Source: Rhyacichthys aspro (taxonomy: Eukaryota > Chordata > Actinopteri > Gobiiformes > Rhyacichthyidae). Taken from it: 64,000 nt of DNA. Shown in pieces: positions 24,801 through 37,900 of this stretch. The notes below the pieces were generated by a model, which was given only the letters and a program-made list of their open reading frames with translations, was not told the origin of the DNA and ran no database searches. Each line of letters starts with the position of its first letter. Position 1 is the stretch's first letter. The translations under genes were made by a program, and so were the position numbers. The stretch spans positions 29,246,280 through 29,310,279 of the forward strand of contig CM072159.1 in assembly GCA_036850595.1 (NCBI GenBank), read 5' to 3'.

Positions 24801-25804
24801 ATAAATCCTAGACTGAAATGTAGTGCGCTCAAAGTTTCCCACATTGCTGCAGTAAAATTTGGCAGACGGTCTGAAGACGGTCAAAACAGAGCATAATATT
24901 TTGCAAATTCCCAGAGGAGAGCATCCAGAGTGCCACATGTCATTTAAACTGGATGCAAAAGGTTTGAAAAAAACAAGTTATTTTGTTCTATTTTGTGGAA
25001 ACATATTCAGTTGCAAATTGTCATTAATAAACCATTACTAAAGTTAGCTGAACCTGAGCTGAAACAGAAGGAGATATGACAGCTGCCCTCTTGAGGCATA
25101 AATGAGCTGCAATAATCCAGTCACTTTTGGTATTAATAGGATAAGAGTTGAATAAAACACACGGCATATTCATATTAATACTTATATCGCTAGAATAGTT
25201 TGTTAGAAGTCCATTATCAGTGGAGTTCACCTGACTTTTTTTTTTGCATGTACATCAGTGTCATGTGACCATTAGCAACAAAAAACGAAGTCCAGAACTG
25301 TTCACTGATTGAGAGTTGTATATATTCCTCTATATAGCTCAGCAGTGTGTAGTGACTGAGGGGTTAGGGACTAGGGGGTAGGGACTACGGAGTGGGTTCG
25401 GACACAGCCACAGATTAATATTGTAACTTTCGTGTGTGTTTTATTTTATTGTGTAAATGTAGAATCTGCTCACAGTGGCTTAGTCTGTGTTTGAGCCACA
25501 ATATTTCAGTCTAAAATCTAAAACTAGCATCATGTTCACTTAATTAGTCATACACAGAGAAAACTGTGCAGTGGAGTGATACATGTAAAGTACAAGGGAC
25601 TGTATTAGCATTCAATTCCTTTGTTGGAAGTCACTCAATACATTTTATATTTTGTTCTATGCAGACTTTTAAATATATATTGTGAATAAAATGTCCCATC
25701 CGTCTAAATCTGTAAGTCTAAGCCTAAAGATATACCATTAATTTTGCAGCACATTTGATATACAGTATGAGATAGTCTTTAAAATTTAAGTTCATCAGGG
25801 GTTC
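18837..25804. other. Intergenic DNA, no gene recognised
   Basis: About 7 kb without a supportable gene. Open frames are short (at most about 103 codons) and unrelated. No RNA gene or intact transposon end was seen. A small GC-richer block is at 20400-20700, with C/T runs. Confidence 0.5.
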
Positions 25805-25896
25805 ATGTGAATGTGAATGGTTGACTGTCAGGGCAATGATAAACTGGCAATAGTCCAGTTGGCTCATGCCTTAATCAGCTGGGATAAGCGCCAGCA
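25805..25896 (-). repeat. Degraded LINE/SINE-tail-like fragment
   Basis: The segment includes atcagctgggataagcgcca and aaactggcaatagtccagtt. These match, in the opposite orientation, the fragment at 63021-63115. The family is a common fish retroelement remnant with the cttatcccagc motif. It is too short and decayed for exact classification. Confidence 0.5.
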
Positions 25897-26214
25897 AAAG
25901 AACACGAATGAAGGGAATTAAAAAACGATTGCAGTTTTTAACGGTTTCCAGAAATTACATGAGAACAATATGTAATGACTGTTAATAAGAACATATAATA
26001 AAAGATGTATCTCATTTGGAAAACATCTTAAACAACTATTAAAATGATAAAACACACAAATATCCAAACACTATCATCAAAAAGCCAATCATAACATGCA
26101 TTTCCATAAGTAAAGAACATTTTCTATACACTCTCCATGTATATCTTCATATTTTACATAAATGATTTATTCAGACAAATGCACAGAAAGATGTAGAGCA
26201 GTGTTTTGGTCCTA

Positions 26215-26330
26215 CTTTGAGTGACATCACTGCGGAGGTTGTTGGGAGGTTGAGGAGGGTATTTAAATCGCCAGCTGTCAGTGCAGGAGTCACTCAGCGG
26301 ACTCATGACGTCACGGAGAGGCAAATTTTG
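26215..26330. promoter_or_regulatory. Candidate cis-regulatory element with a full CRE palindrome and a TATA-like site
   Basis: TGACGTCA at 26306-26313 is a perfect cAMP response element. A TATTTAAAT element lies at 26260-26268, about 38 bases away. Further AP-1/CRE-like half sites are nearby (tgacatcac near 26222, gagtcactcag near 26288). Read on the minus strand, the order CRE then TATA resembles cAMP-inducible promoters. No downstream gene is recognised, so function is speculative. Confidence 0.25.
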
Positions 26331-26364
26331 TGCATGTGTGTGTATGTGTGTGTGTGTGTGTGTG
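26330..26364. repeat. (TG)n microsatellite
   Basis: An alternating TG run with a few interruptions. It lies inside a 163-codon open frame (26217-26708), which it partly creates. Confidence 0.9.
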
Positions 26365-29300
26365 CTCCTGCAAAGTGTGTCAACATCACCGAGTGCATTT
26401 TCCCTGCATTCCCTTGTCACCCTCCAGCATTTGCACTCCCACATGCACTTTTACATCACACATGTCTTCTCCGTGCACACGTTTATGATTACATCCACAC
26501 TTTCTCTGTGTCTCCTTTATTCTTTGCTTCTCCTCACTCTGGTATTCCCCATGAACTCTTAAAAAAAAGGCTGTGTATCAGGCTGATAAGACGCGATACG
26601 ACAGCGCCGATCGCACCAGCTACTGAAGCGGAGAGGACGAATGGAAGGCACGGGCCAATGGAAGAAAAAAAAATAAGAAAACACTGGTCAGCAACTTTAC
26701 AACACTGAGCTGAGACTTGTTAAGAAACCTATAAATATAAAATCCCTGTATGATTTCATATATGCAGCGCTCTCGGCCTATCCCAGAATGCCTCGTTGCT
26801 GAGAAGCCTTTCTACGCAGCAGGCTTTGGGGGTTCATTTGTAGGCCAGAGCACAAACGCCGGTCAAAAGAAGCTCGAGGGGGGAAAAAAGGATATCTACT
26901 TTGACCATATCTGTTTCCTACATAAATGCATGTGCGCTTTATCTCCGTGATTCAGGACACTCACGGTTTAATGTGCGTCTCTGAAAATTGTGCAACCGAG
27001 CGTGAACTAGAACAAGTGCAAGAGGGAGGTTCTGAGGTAAAAAAGGGGATTTTTGTGTCGTGTAGATTGATTAAATGTTTAGGCTAAGTTGATGTAATAG
27101 ACAATGACAGCACATATGTGTTAACAGAGATGATGAGTGACAGCTCCTTTGATGTGTGGACTTAAACTAGGGTTAGCCATTAAACTGGACGATTGTCTGT
27201 GTCTCAGTATAAAAGCAAAGATGTTTTTTACTATGATCAGTAATATCTGTATATGGACAGGTGGTTAGTGTTGGACCTTTTATGCAACACAGCAAATAAT
27301 GAACAAAGAAAAGAGAAATGAACAGGACTCTGCTGGTGTTCCACAAACCAATGCTGCACTTGTTAGAGAAAAACCCATTTGCAGAGCAGCACATCAGAGT
27401 ACGTCTTCTTCATGATGTAAAATCCATTTGGGTTTGTTCTAGTTATTTAGCTGGCCCAAAAACTGTGTGCTCCTTTATTTTACTATTCTATTGAAAGTCT
27501 GGGTCATTGGAAATTGTACATTTGCTGGATTATTACATAAGAAAATATAAACCTCTCTAAATTCTGCACTTGGGTCGACTGGCCTTTTATGGAGAATGGA
27601 CAACGTTTTACAAAGCGTTCCTTGGACTCCTTTCACCCTAAAAAAGTGAATTATGATTTGTGGTCCTTGGTGTTCGTTCAATAAGTGGACAGTCTAGCCT
27701 GGCCCAATCCTATCCAATGGTCTTTGTAGATTTGAGTTGTATTTCTAAGGGGCAGTACCAGTAGACACAGACTAATCTGCCTCTGAGTGCATTTGCATAG
27801 ACCCAGAACCGATCAGAAAACAGAGCAGCACAATTTGTCTGATTTGATTTCTACTGAGTGGAGTTGGGGAGAGTTTTGTGAAAGGGAATGGGCGTGGCTG
27901 GTCGGGCAAAAGTCTACACAATGTTTCAAAACTCATGCATTGAGACTAAAATTGCATCTATTTAAATTGTAGAATCAGAAACAATTATTTTTCTGTTTTT
28001 AAAGTTTTATTCTGCTTAACTTTTATAATTGTTCTGCTTTAATGTTGTTTAAAAGCATAATGAAGTGTTTTGTGGTCCTTTTCTCTGTGTGACGCATGGA
28101 AATTGTGTTTGGACTCCCTTGAAAAAGATATTTGTAATCTCAGTGGGACTCTCTTGCTTAAATAAAGGTGGTTTTACTGCCAAACACTTAACTAGGTGTG
28201 TCTACACTAAACCTTAAAATCAGCTTTTAGTCGACAAACCACCGAATCTTCATGTGAACGTACAGAATCTGAATCAGTTTAACCCGTCAGATGCACGTGT
28301 ATGTCTTCTTTGGAATGTGGTCAATTTTGGTGCAACTGGGAGAAGTTTGGAGGGAAAACAGCCTCCCAGTGCGGCGACCCTCAGCGCTCATTCCCAGGCA
28401 GAGGACAGTATAGCAAGTGAAGATTAGGGGTTAGTGTGGTCTTCCCATTTCGTCGCTTTCCCTCGAGCCTGATCACAAAACCACTAATTATGAGCCTCAC
28501 TGTCGTCACTGTCCCTTGCAGGTTTTGTACAGTTGGCCTGGAGGTAGGGTGGGAAAAAACAGGCCCAGAATATATTTGGTTAGATGGTAATGACTACCTC
28601 CCACCGTGATTTACTACTTCCTACTGTAAAACTCAACCCTAGAGATGTCTGTCAGGATTCAGCAGATCACACTGTGTTGCATTATCGTTAACAGCAATAA
28701 TATGGGCAACAGAATATGTACGTGTATAATTATCACGCTATATACATGAATAGGATGAACTAGATCTATATTCAAGTAAGTGCAGACATTTCTTTCATCA
28801 TTTTTGTACATTGTGGTCTATTTTAAGCCACATCACGGTGACTGTACAAGGGTTAATGCTTTATTTTGCGTCACATGACATCTCAAGTTATAATCTCAAT
28901 ACAACTGATGTTACATTTGTCAAATACCTATTACTTTTGCTCAGACCGATACATCCGTGTTGTGTAATATGCAGTACCACTACCACATCCGCTTCATGAA
29001 CCTTCACACATCTGAGCCAGCCTCATCACTTTGTGTTCACATTGTGTTTCTTGTATTTATTTTTGCTTTTGGTGTCATCTCCATAAGCTGACAACACCAG
29101 CTCCAACACCAAAGGTTAAAGCACATAGTGTCAACACTCCTCCACACTTCATCTGATAACCAAGCATGTGTTTATGACAAATATACTGTATCTACACAGT
29201 ACATACATAGAGTCACACACTGGCACAGACACCCTTCTTGCACAACATCAGGTTTAGCTAAGATGCAGTGCCTTTGTAAATCAGTGTGTGAGTTGAGATT

Positions 29301-29849
29301 TGTTGTTTTACATACTGACTTGACATTTAAGATTGCTGTAAAACTTGATCTTTTTGCCTAAAACAACAAGTCTTGGCTTTACTCTAATCATAAGCGTGTG
29401 CTCTGTAATAAATACATGGGCAATTAGGCGAAAATAACACATGTGGGTTTTCCCTGTGCCTTCAGAAAAGGGTACATTTTGTTATTACCATGGCACAGTT
29501 CAAAAGAAAGTCTGGCTTATAGTGTATTATCACAGTATGCTAATGATTTTAATACAACTTCTTTCAAATATTATGCCACATAATATAAAAATGAGTCTAT
29601 TCTCTGCATCATTTGTCTGCCACTGAGAAGTATTCATGACTAGTTTCATGTGCAATGCTTTGGCCAGAGGCACAGCAGTGCCATGTGACTGTAACTGAGC
29701 ATGGTAATATCACACAGGGGAATGTGTGCATAAACTAAATATGAGGTTATATTTCACATTTGTGCACATATTTACTGCATGAATGCCTGGATATAAACAT
29801 TATGTATTTGTTTTTCTGTATGTTTGCTTTCACACACGAGCTCCTCTCG
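26365..29849. other. Intergenic DNA, no gene recognised
   Basis: No gene is supported. GC-richer patches near 26580-26700 and 28350-28520 have no recognisable protein or splice structure. The remainder is AT-rich. Confidence 0.5.
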
Positions 29850-30110
29850 CTCTCTGTTTTAATGAGTCATTATCAGCATGCTAGTTTCAGTAATCGGCCC
29901 AGTGAACTGCTCGCCATTGCTTAATTATTCAAGAGCTGGAAAGAGCTGAGGAGTGCCCTTTTCTCGCTGGCGGCTGCGTTTGTTTCCAGGACGTGACGAG
30001 AGAGGGAGAGATGCTGATGTATGTCTCTGCGTCACCGCTCGCTCCACGTCACGCTGTTTGTAGACTGGTCGTGATCAGCTCCTGACCTAATGAGGCTGGG
30101 AGGGGCAGGG
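29850..30110. promoter_or_regulatory. Candidate conserved non-coding element
   Basis: The block has dense homeodomain-like TAAT/ATTA cores (taatgagtcattatcag near 29860-29876, cttaattattcaag near 29920-29934) and then a GC-richer stretch. This mix is typical of vertebrate developmental enhancers. It is inference from composition only. Confidence 0.2.
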
Positions 30111-33100
30111 TCACATGATCACTCACAGGGCGCACTAAGTAAGGGCTGCTACTGTAATGCCTCAAATTAACTGCAATATCCACCGTTAGAAGTGAGTCAT
30201 GCTTTTCACAAGCAGTGGATCTACTCATTTGTGAAGGATTACAGGATGTCTGCTGAAATAAAGACCACAAATACATTTACTATGAGCCCACTGAATATGG
30301 TGCTTGTGAAAACATGAAAGTAGTAGAGAGTAGAAAGTGTAGCAGCAGTGGTGTTCACTCATGATACAGTCAAGGACGAGAAGATTTCTAACTCTTCCAA
30401 AATGGGACTTAAGGCTAAAGGCCAGGTTGTTGTGAAAATTAAATTGATTTGTTAGCTTTACAGTTTGGATTTTAACAAACAAGTTTATTATTTTGGAAAA
30501 TAGAATCTTTATGTGAGTGCCAGGCTCAAGTCAGGTTGTCATTCATTCGGCATGTAAAATGTTGAATCCTCTGGAACAATGAAAACAATGGCACTGTATA
30601 CAAGAGGTGTTTAAACCGTGGCGTGGGGGTCACTGGGGGTACTCCTGCTCTCTCCAGTGGTATGTGAGGGATTTTAGGAAGGAAAAAAAAACATTATATT
30701 AATGTAACAAAAGATTCTTCAAAAGAAGTAAAATTAACGTAAATATTTTATTAAGGACCAGATCTAGTACCACGATTGTGCCTGGGTCTCTTTGTTTTTG
30801 CCTGGCAGGAAATGGCATATTTACTAAAACTGTGCAGCGTTTGGAGCTGAGCTGACAGCAGCTCATTTCAAAACCGTAAAGTCAGTCTAAAGTCACTTTA
30901 ATTAAGAGAGCACTTTGTGATGCGCCGCATAGTCCCTAAAACAAGGTCAAGAACAATGATATTCACAAACATGCTCAGAGGAAAACAGAGGAAAAACGCA
31001 GTATATGAACAATAATAAACTTTATGAACCACTTCTCTATGATACATACTACAGGCTCACATTATATTTTACATCGCAACAGCCTTTTATTTATTTTTTA
31101 ATTGTGGGAGGTAAAAGTTCATACTTTGTTTCCATATATTAAACCTGGGTTCTGTACCTTGTCATGTTCCTGTTTCTAATATTCTATTTTCAGCATTGTC
31201 CAGGATGTACCTCTCATCAATAGAAGCAGGGTCCAGTCCCTTGTAACCTGTAGTAGATGAGTGGTAGAAAATGAATCAATGGACTGTTTTCAGGCTTGTA
31301 GCATATTTGAAAAGGTGTCCATTAGCCTTAATCACAATGTGAATAGCATGTAATTTGCACCCATGCTTTGAGTAAACATGGATTCAAAATGAAGTCTGTG
31401 GATGTTTTGTACAATGTAAACAAGAAAGGAATAACAGAGATGTATGAAAAGGTAACTTATCTTTACTTTTGTAACTCAGAGAAATATTTAAACACAAAGA
31501 CCTTGGTTAAAATACTGGAATAACAAAGCTGGAAGTCATTGCCGTTGTGTGAGAGCCACAGGTGAGACAGCCGTCAAGGTGAGAAGTTATTGTCTGCTGG
31601 TGAGAATGTGTTTCTGTTGACGTTTGAGTGCGTCACATCTATCATCTTTACGAGACCTTTCCATTCGAGATGCCACTCTGTGCAAGTCAAACACCTCCAC
31701 AGTCAATGCACAACCTTGGTTCAGCCACGTTTCTCTTCCTTAGCTTTTTCTGAAGCGTTCATGCATTGAAAAACAAGCTTTAATCTATGTTCATTTGTTC
31801 CACCTCCTGGAAATGAAATTGAGTGGGACCCGACTAATTTGTTGCAGAATTAGGTTGGCTGGCCAGGCTATTAGAAAGCTAGATATCATGCCAACTACAG
31901 CAGAGGCCAGTGCACATAAAATACAGTAGTATCTTTATCCTTTTATAAATGAATTGCTTATAAAACAACTGTTGGCGTGCTCTTTTAGAGAAAAGCCCGT
32001 CATACTTAATCGTATGACTAAAACCAGTGTTTGGTCATCGAGTTCACTCGGGCCAGTGGCTGGTAGTGTCCAACCAGCATGTTTGCCCTCACTCACACAC
32101 AAATGCACGAACCCCCGTGAACCCCCGTGCCATATAAACAGGCAGGCATGTGAGGAATGCCCACGTGCATTAACGGACATGTTTTGTGCCACTCGAGGCA
32201 TTTGTTTGGTTAATCAGTCCGAGCAGGCAGCGGGGTCTTTTGTTATTGGCTGGGGGCTCAGGGCGGGGCCTTGTGCCTGAAAGAACCTATGAGCATCAGC
32301 AACATCCTGCCTCTTTCAACGCCGAATACAGGATGCATTCCCGGACCGTGCAGTATTGTCTTCTCATACAATACTGAGTGCACTGGGAGATGGAGAAAAG
32401 AGCCAATTTGTCATTGTCACTGCTTCTCTCTGCAGACCTCAGTTCAGTCTTACAGTGAGATTCAATCTAAGTACATGTCTTGTTGTCAGTGAAATGCACT
32501 TTTCCTAAATTGATGATCTTTTTGTGGATGTACTGTATCCTCTTTTTTGTCTGTTTTTACTCAGTTTAACTTTGACATGTAAATGTAAGCACATGTTGGG
32601 CTGTATGGTGGCTTTGTTTCCTGTACTTTCTGTTCATAGTCTCTGTGAAGCTTTATTTATTTATTTATTTATTTATTTAATGCATGGATGTAGTTATGGG
32701 TTGAGGTTAGGTTTACAAAGCACTAGTTAGAGCAGAAGTAGTAAAAATAAAATAAGTACAGTACGTATAGAACAGATGATTCACTCGTCTTAAATAGAAC
32801 AGCTTTAGGCTTTCTTTTGTATCTTAGCAGTATGTATGTATGTTTCCATATTTCTTTGGCTATCTCACCGTCTGGTTGAATAAAAGCAAGAATGCAGTAA
32901 AGCTTTATATTTAAATATGCTTAGTCGTATATGTATCTTACTTTGGCTAACATGTATGTTTGTGTCTATAACAGCAACATGCCTTTTACCCTAATGTAAT
33001 GTTTGTTTTGTTTTTTAGCTTTTGTAATGTGTATGTTTTTCTGGTCAGACAGATTTCTCTTTGTAAGTTGTTACTAAAAAGTATTCAGTATTTTGTCCAT

Positions 33101-34707
33101 GTTAAATACAGTACATCCTAATCACCATGGCTCTTAGCTTGTAGCCCTTTAGCTGGAGGAATGCTTGTAAATATAGTATAGCTGAATGTGTACTGCAGCT
33201 GCTTAAGTTTCAGCACATGATCTTATGCCTCTACCTCATTCATAATTTTAAAAAGAGCTAGTTCAGTATCCCGTCTGAACACCAAAAGCTTTAAAGTCTT
33301 TGCAGGTTTGTTTGAAGATATAAGACAGATCTTTTGCTTTCCTAATCCTACTTTGCCTTTTCTGGCTCTTTACCTACATCTGTGTCTTAAGGATTAGCAT
33401 ACATTTACAGGAAATCACTGTGAGGCGATGGGAAGTCTGGGACAGGTCGGCTTTCCTGCGCTGGAGGCCTCAAGCTCTAAGTGACGGGGGATTCTCAGGC
33501 AATTTAACCTCCGCGGGTCGTCCACACTTTGATGTCACATGGGAGTCATTCAGGTCGTTAAGGTCAGATGGCGCTCATGTGAGAAGCATCAGAGCGGCAA
33601 CCTTTTTTCACCACCAAACCGAAAATCCAGTTGGACTTTGGTGCCTTAAGAAGTACACGCTAATTACTGTTACCTGGACTTGTCACAGGACACTGCTAAG
33701 AGTCAATACAACGGCTTACAGCTCTAAAATAACACAAAAAAAACTCCATTTGGACCTAACCTCAGAGTTACTCAACACAAGGACATGTTTAATTTAGTCC
33801 AGGAAGGCTCAGTAGGACCCCCATGATCAGCACTGAGGGGTCTGACTCCGGGGGGTTTCATAGAGAAGCAATTGTTCTGAAAAGAGTTTGCATCAGAGTC
33901 GATCATAAAATGCCCTCGCTGGGGGTAGAGACGAAAAGAGGGGAGGGGGAGTTACAGCATCGGCCTTGTGTTTTTATCCTGAGCAGTAGTGCCAACACAA
34001 CAGGCCTTTTGTTTAGATAATTGTGTGATGTGGCCAGGTGGGGGAAAGTACTCACTGCCCCAAACAGAGGCTAATAAAAAGAGCTGTTCTCCTCGTAACA
34101 CGCAGCCAGATTCAGAGAGACTCAGGAAGATGAGGTAATACTTTTAGTGCATCTACAGCTACTGTGCATAACCTGAATCCTCAATTTGATTTGTTCTTTT
34201 AGCTTTGTGGTGATTCACTAAACTATATACTACTAATGCTTCCAAATATCAATAAATGTTAATATCCTCGAGGCTACAGCAGTGTTTAGTGTGACCTTCC
34301 CTTGACCACACAGAAAATACTAGATACAACAGATGGCTCAAAATGTGTATGTGTTTCATTATCAGTGATGGGAAATATGAGATTTACACAAGTTCGTTGC
34401 ATGTTTTGAAGTTTATAGTAAAATCTAATGAAATGTGTGTTTGCCATAGCCTCATTTATGTAAGATTCAATTTACAAAGTGCCTTTTTGTGTTACTTACT
34501 CCTTTTGGCCTGTTATGTAAAGTTTCATGTGGTGTGTATGTCATGCCACAGTAGATGCCAGTCTGTCTTTTTTTATAAAATACAAGTACACTATGTGCTT
34601 GTACTTTTATGCTGTTTTCCATTTGTATAATTAGGGAACAGGCGGTGCGAGGAGATACTCGTGGGCCAAATGTCGACAAATATGGACGGTTTAAAATTGT
34701 GTCATAA
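30111..34707. other. Intergenic DNA with minor repeats
   Basis: No gene is supported. It contains a retroelement-like remnant at about 31200-31285 (tagatgagtggtagaaaatg, resembling a fish LINE/SINE tail), a (TTTA)n microsatellite at about 32652-32679, an inverted CCAAT plus GC box (ttattggctgggggctcagg followed by gcggggcc) near 32240-32275, and a TATA-like TAATAAAAAG at 34072-34081. The last two could mark unannotated transcription but have no recognised coding sequence behind them. Confidence 0.45.
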
Positions 34708-34970
34708 CATGGTAGAAGGATACAGTGGCTCAGGAGTTAGAGCAGGTTGTCCAGTAACAGCAAGGATGGCAGTTCGAGTCCCGCTTCACCAGGTACATAC
34801 TGTCATTGTGTCCTTGGGCAAGACACTTCACCCAAGGCACAGGTGTCTGGCCGTATAGGCACAATATGGTTCCCACATAGTTTACCACAGTTTAGTGTGT
34901 AACTGTGGAATGAATAAACTCAATTGTAAAGCGCTTTGGGTGCCTTAAAAATCACTATATTAAATCAAAT
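34708..34970 (+). mobile_element. tRNA-derived SINE
   Basis: The 5' part has a pol III A-box-like segment (cagtggctcaggagttagag, 34724-34743) and a B box (cagttcgagtcccg, about 34769-34782), so its head comes from a tRNA. The body contains ccttgggcaagacacttcac. The tail reads gtaaagcgctttgggtgcct and then AT-rich sequence, the type shared with LINE partners of fish SINEs. Boundaries are approximate and the exact family is not assigned. It is not a functional tRNA gene, since the cloverleaf is decayed and fused to the SINE body. Confidence 0.8.
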
Positions 34971-37900
34971 CTATTATTAGAATGTCACCATCATTGCTTA
35001 ACATTTTACCAATATATACAGGGGTTTGAGTCCTGGCATAGACCGTATTTATCCAAGTTATGTCCTTTCTTTTCCTCTTCCTGGTCTGGTCAGAGTCTCT
35101 GTCACATAAAGGCAAAAATAAAAATAAAATAGTGGAGACAACTACTGGAGACCATGAGACCTTCAATAAACCAAATTCTGAATCAAAGATTAGAAAGTGA
35201 GCAATAGCAGTGTTTGGATGAGGTGTATCATCTACAACTATTAAAAAAGAAATAGAGGAATAGGGGCCAGGGAATGTGGTTGTGGGCGTACAATACAGCT
35301 GTCGTCATTCCTGTCATTAAAATCTGGACAGTGTGACCACCTGTTATTCAAGGTGTGAATATGATGTATCTGGATATACTCTCTGTGGAGGTGTGAATGT
35401 CTATGACCTCTGGTTCACACTGAGACACCTACTACTCTTGGATTTATTAAAAAGAGGATGTCAGTGAGGAAGCACTGCGGCTCCGTAACAAGCGATAATT
35501 ACGTTAAATTAACATTTCACATCATCACAGTGTCATGTGGACTTTAAATAGATGGGATACAACAAGAAGAGTTGGCCACGTGGATCCAAAAAAAGAGAAG
35601 ACAGATTGAGATGCAAGGTCTGAAGGAGCCTGTGTGTTGCTGCAGAGTGAAGTACGCTGCTTTGAGTAAAAAGGTTGGAGACGATACATTAAATGTTCTC
35701 ATGGGAGGACACGCTGACTATTAACGGGGATGTAAGCATGTGTTAGCGTGAGCGGACGTGGCAGAAGCTACATCTGTTCTCAGTTACTCTCCCTCGGTCT
35801 CATACCGCCGTCTCCTCTGCTCAGCGCCTTGTAAATTGTAGCGTACTGTGAGCGGTGTGGGCCTGAGTGAGCTGCGTGTGGGGCCAGGAGGGCAGGAGGT
35901 CGGGCTGCTGCTGCTGCTGGGGATGACATACAATCTATCAACACTGATCTCACTCTCACAAACCTGAGTTGTGAAGCTAAATCCTTTAAAATCAGTACAA
36001 ATCAGGCTCATTGCAAACTCACTGGAGAGAAGGGCACACGTCAAAACAGAGGAGGCTGCAATGAGTCAAGGAAGCTCATTAATGACAGGTCAAAACAGAT
36101 GTGACCTGTGATTTGTAGTTTAGTAGTGGATGGTTAACTGCAGATGTCAAACCAAGCTGACACCTGAACTACTGTAAGTGTTTAGGCAGTAAAATCCAAA
36201 AGACAAATGTGATCTTCACTTAAAATCATTAAACTTAAACACTCTTGCAACATTTTATTAAAAAGGTTAAAAAGCAACTTACAAATTCTCTCAATTGAAG
36301 CCTATTGGGGAGTTTCATGCACCAAGTCCAATCATTTATTATTAGATATGCAACAAAATGCAGAACATCAAGATATTCAAGTCCTAAGCTATGAGCCAAC
36401 ATTTTTGCGAGAGAAAATATCACAATGGCACCCTGTTTAAAGTTGGTATTGGAGCGGAGTTTGAACAGGTCTTTGTTACATAACTCTCTGGTAGTGGTCC
36501 ATCTGCGAGTACTCTCCTGGCAAGTACACACATGTGAGCGTGCGTGTGTGAGTGGGTGGGTGACAACAAGATGGAAAGAGTCAAGTGTTGGAGTGCGTAT
36601 GTGTGTATATCACTAGAGCGATCGATTCAAACGCTCCATCATATCCTCAATTTACTTCACTTCTAATTTTTCCACCTGAGGATTTGATGAGCTTGTATTG
36701 CTAGGGCCCTTCCTGTTGCCAGTACTCTGTGTAAGTGTCCTCGTGTGTGCGTCTGTGTGCGGGGGCCGGGCAGGCTGGTGAGTGGGCTGCTCACTGCCGT
36801 CCAATCTTCGAGCATTCAGACATTTCCATGCTGTTTGTAACCACATTGTGTAGCCATTAAGAGCCGTGGCTAAAGACTCCCAGGAACAGGATGTAGGCCA
36901 CGCCAGAGCAGCTAGGGCTTGGCTCCGAGAAGCGCTCTCGGTTCCAGCGTTATGTAAAGCAGCCAGATCAAGCTGTGTAGTCATTTGGTCACACACTTCA
37001 TTTACATCTTCAGCCGTGAATGAATGAAGCACATGAAGATCTTCACTTTGGGGCAAGAAAGCTTGAAAGTCCCCACAACAAAGGTAGAATATGTTATGTC
37101 AGCATCATTTATCTTCTGAACCTGAATCTCAGAGGTTATGACAGCGCAGCACTTTGTGATGAGATGATTGATGGAGCAGTCGGGTTACAGGACACTTGGG
37201 CCCAGGGCATCATGAGGAAACTTAGTCTCAACATGACAAACACTAAGAAATCTATTGTAATGAGCCTAAGATTTACAATCATAAAACATAATGGAATATG
37301 ATCCACAAAAAATCTTTTCACTACCTACATTAAAAAACCTAGATCACACACAAACAGAGGAAAAAATGGATTATAAATCTTTGTCAAATCTGGATCAGGA
37401 TTCACAAAGTCTGTTTGGATCAGGGACAAAACGTCGTCTTCTTTCAAAAGTCTTTCTTCTTTTAATCTTTTTATTGGCTCCCATTCAGTTGATGTTTTTC
37501 TGTGTTGGAGACCCCTGGGAGTGTGACTAGACTCTCTATTCAGCTGGGAGCAGACTTTTTATGGATCATTATTTATGTGTTATGTAACACAAATGTCTTC
37601 TAGTTTCAAAACTATGTCTAGATACTTTCGTCTTTGACCTTTTTAGAGGATTATGATCTGGATGACTACAATCCTCCTCCGTCAATGGAAAGCAGAAAAA
37701 CATGTTTCTTAATCCCATAATGGCTTTATTTCATTTTCACCTTTGTTGTTTGTTGTTTATAACAAAGAAGGCTTTGTATCCTGTTTCTTTATTGAGCACA
37801 AGATGTGGATGTGGCAGGAACCTAATGTGAAAAAGACATTAGTGACATCAAGTGAATAATAATAAATAAATAAAAATGATGATCCTGACTTACTTCACTC

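Noticed and set aside
26217..26708. 163-codon open frame on the plus strand
   Set aside because: It runs through a (TG)n microsatellite, has low-complexity Cys/Val stretches, no recognisable domain and no supporting splice sites.
33420..33797. 125-codon open frame on the plus strand
   Set aside because: No domain, no start or splice context, and a composition resembling random sequence.
34720..34790. Standalone tRNA gene
   Set aside because: Pol III A and B boxes are present, but the cloverleaf is degraded and continues into a SINE body and LINE-type tail.
36652..37056. 134-codon open frame on the minus strand
   Set aside because: It has no family resemblance and a low-complexity Thr/His/Pro end, and it stands alone in AT-rich intergenic DNA. 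It is kept only as a remark.
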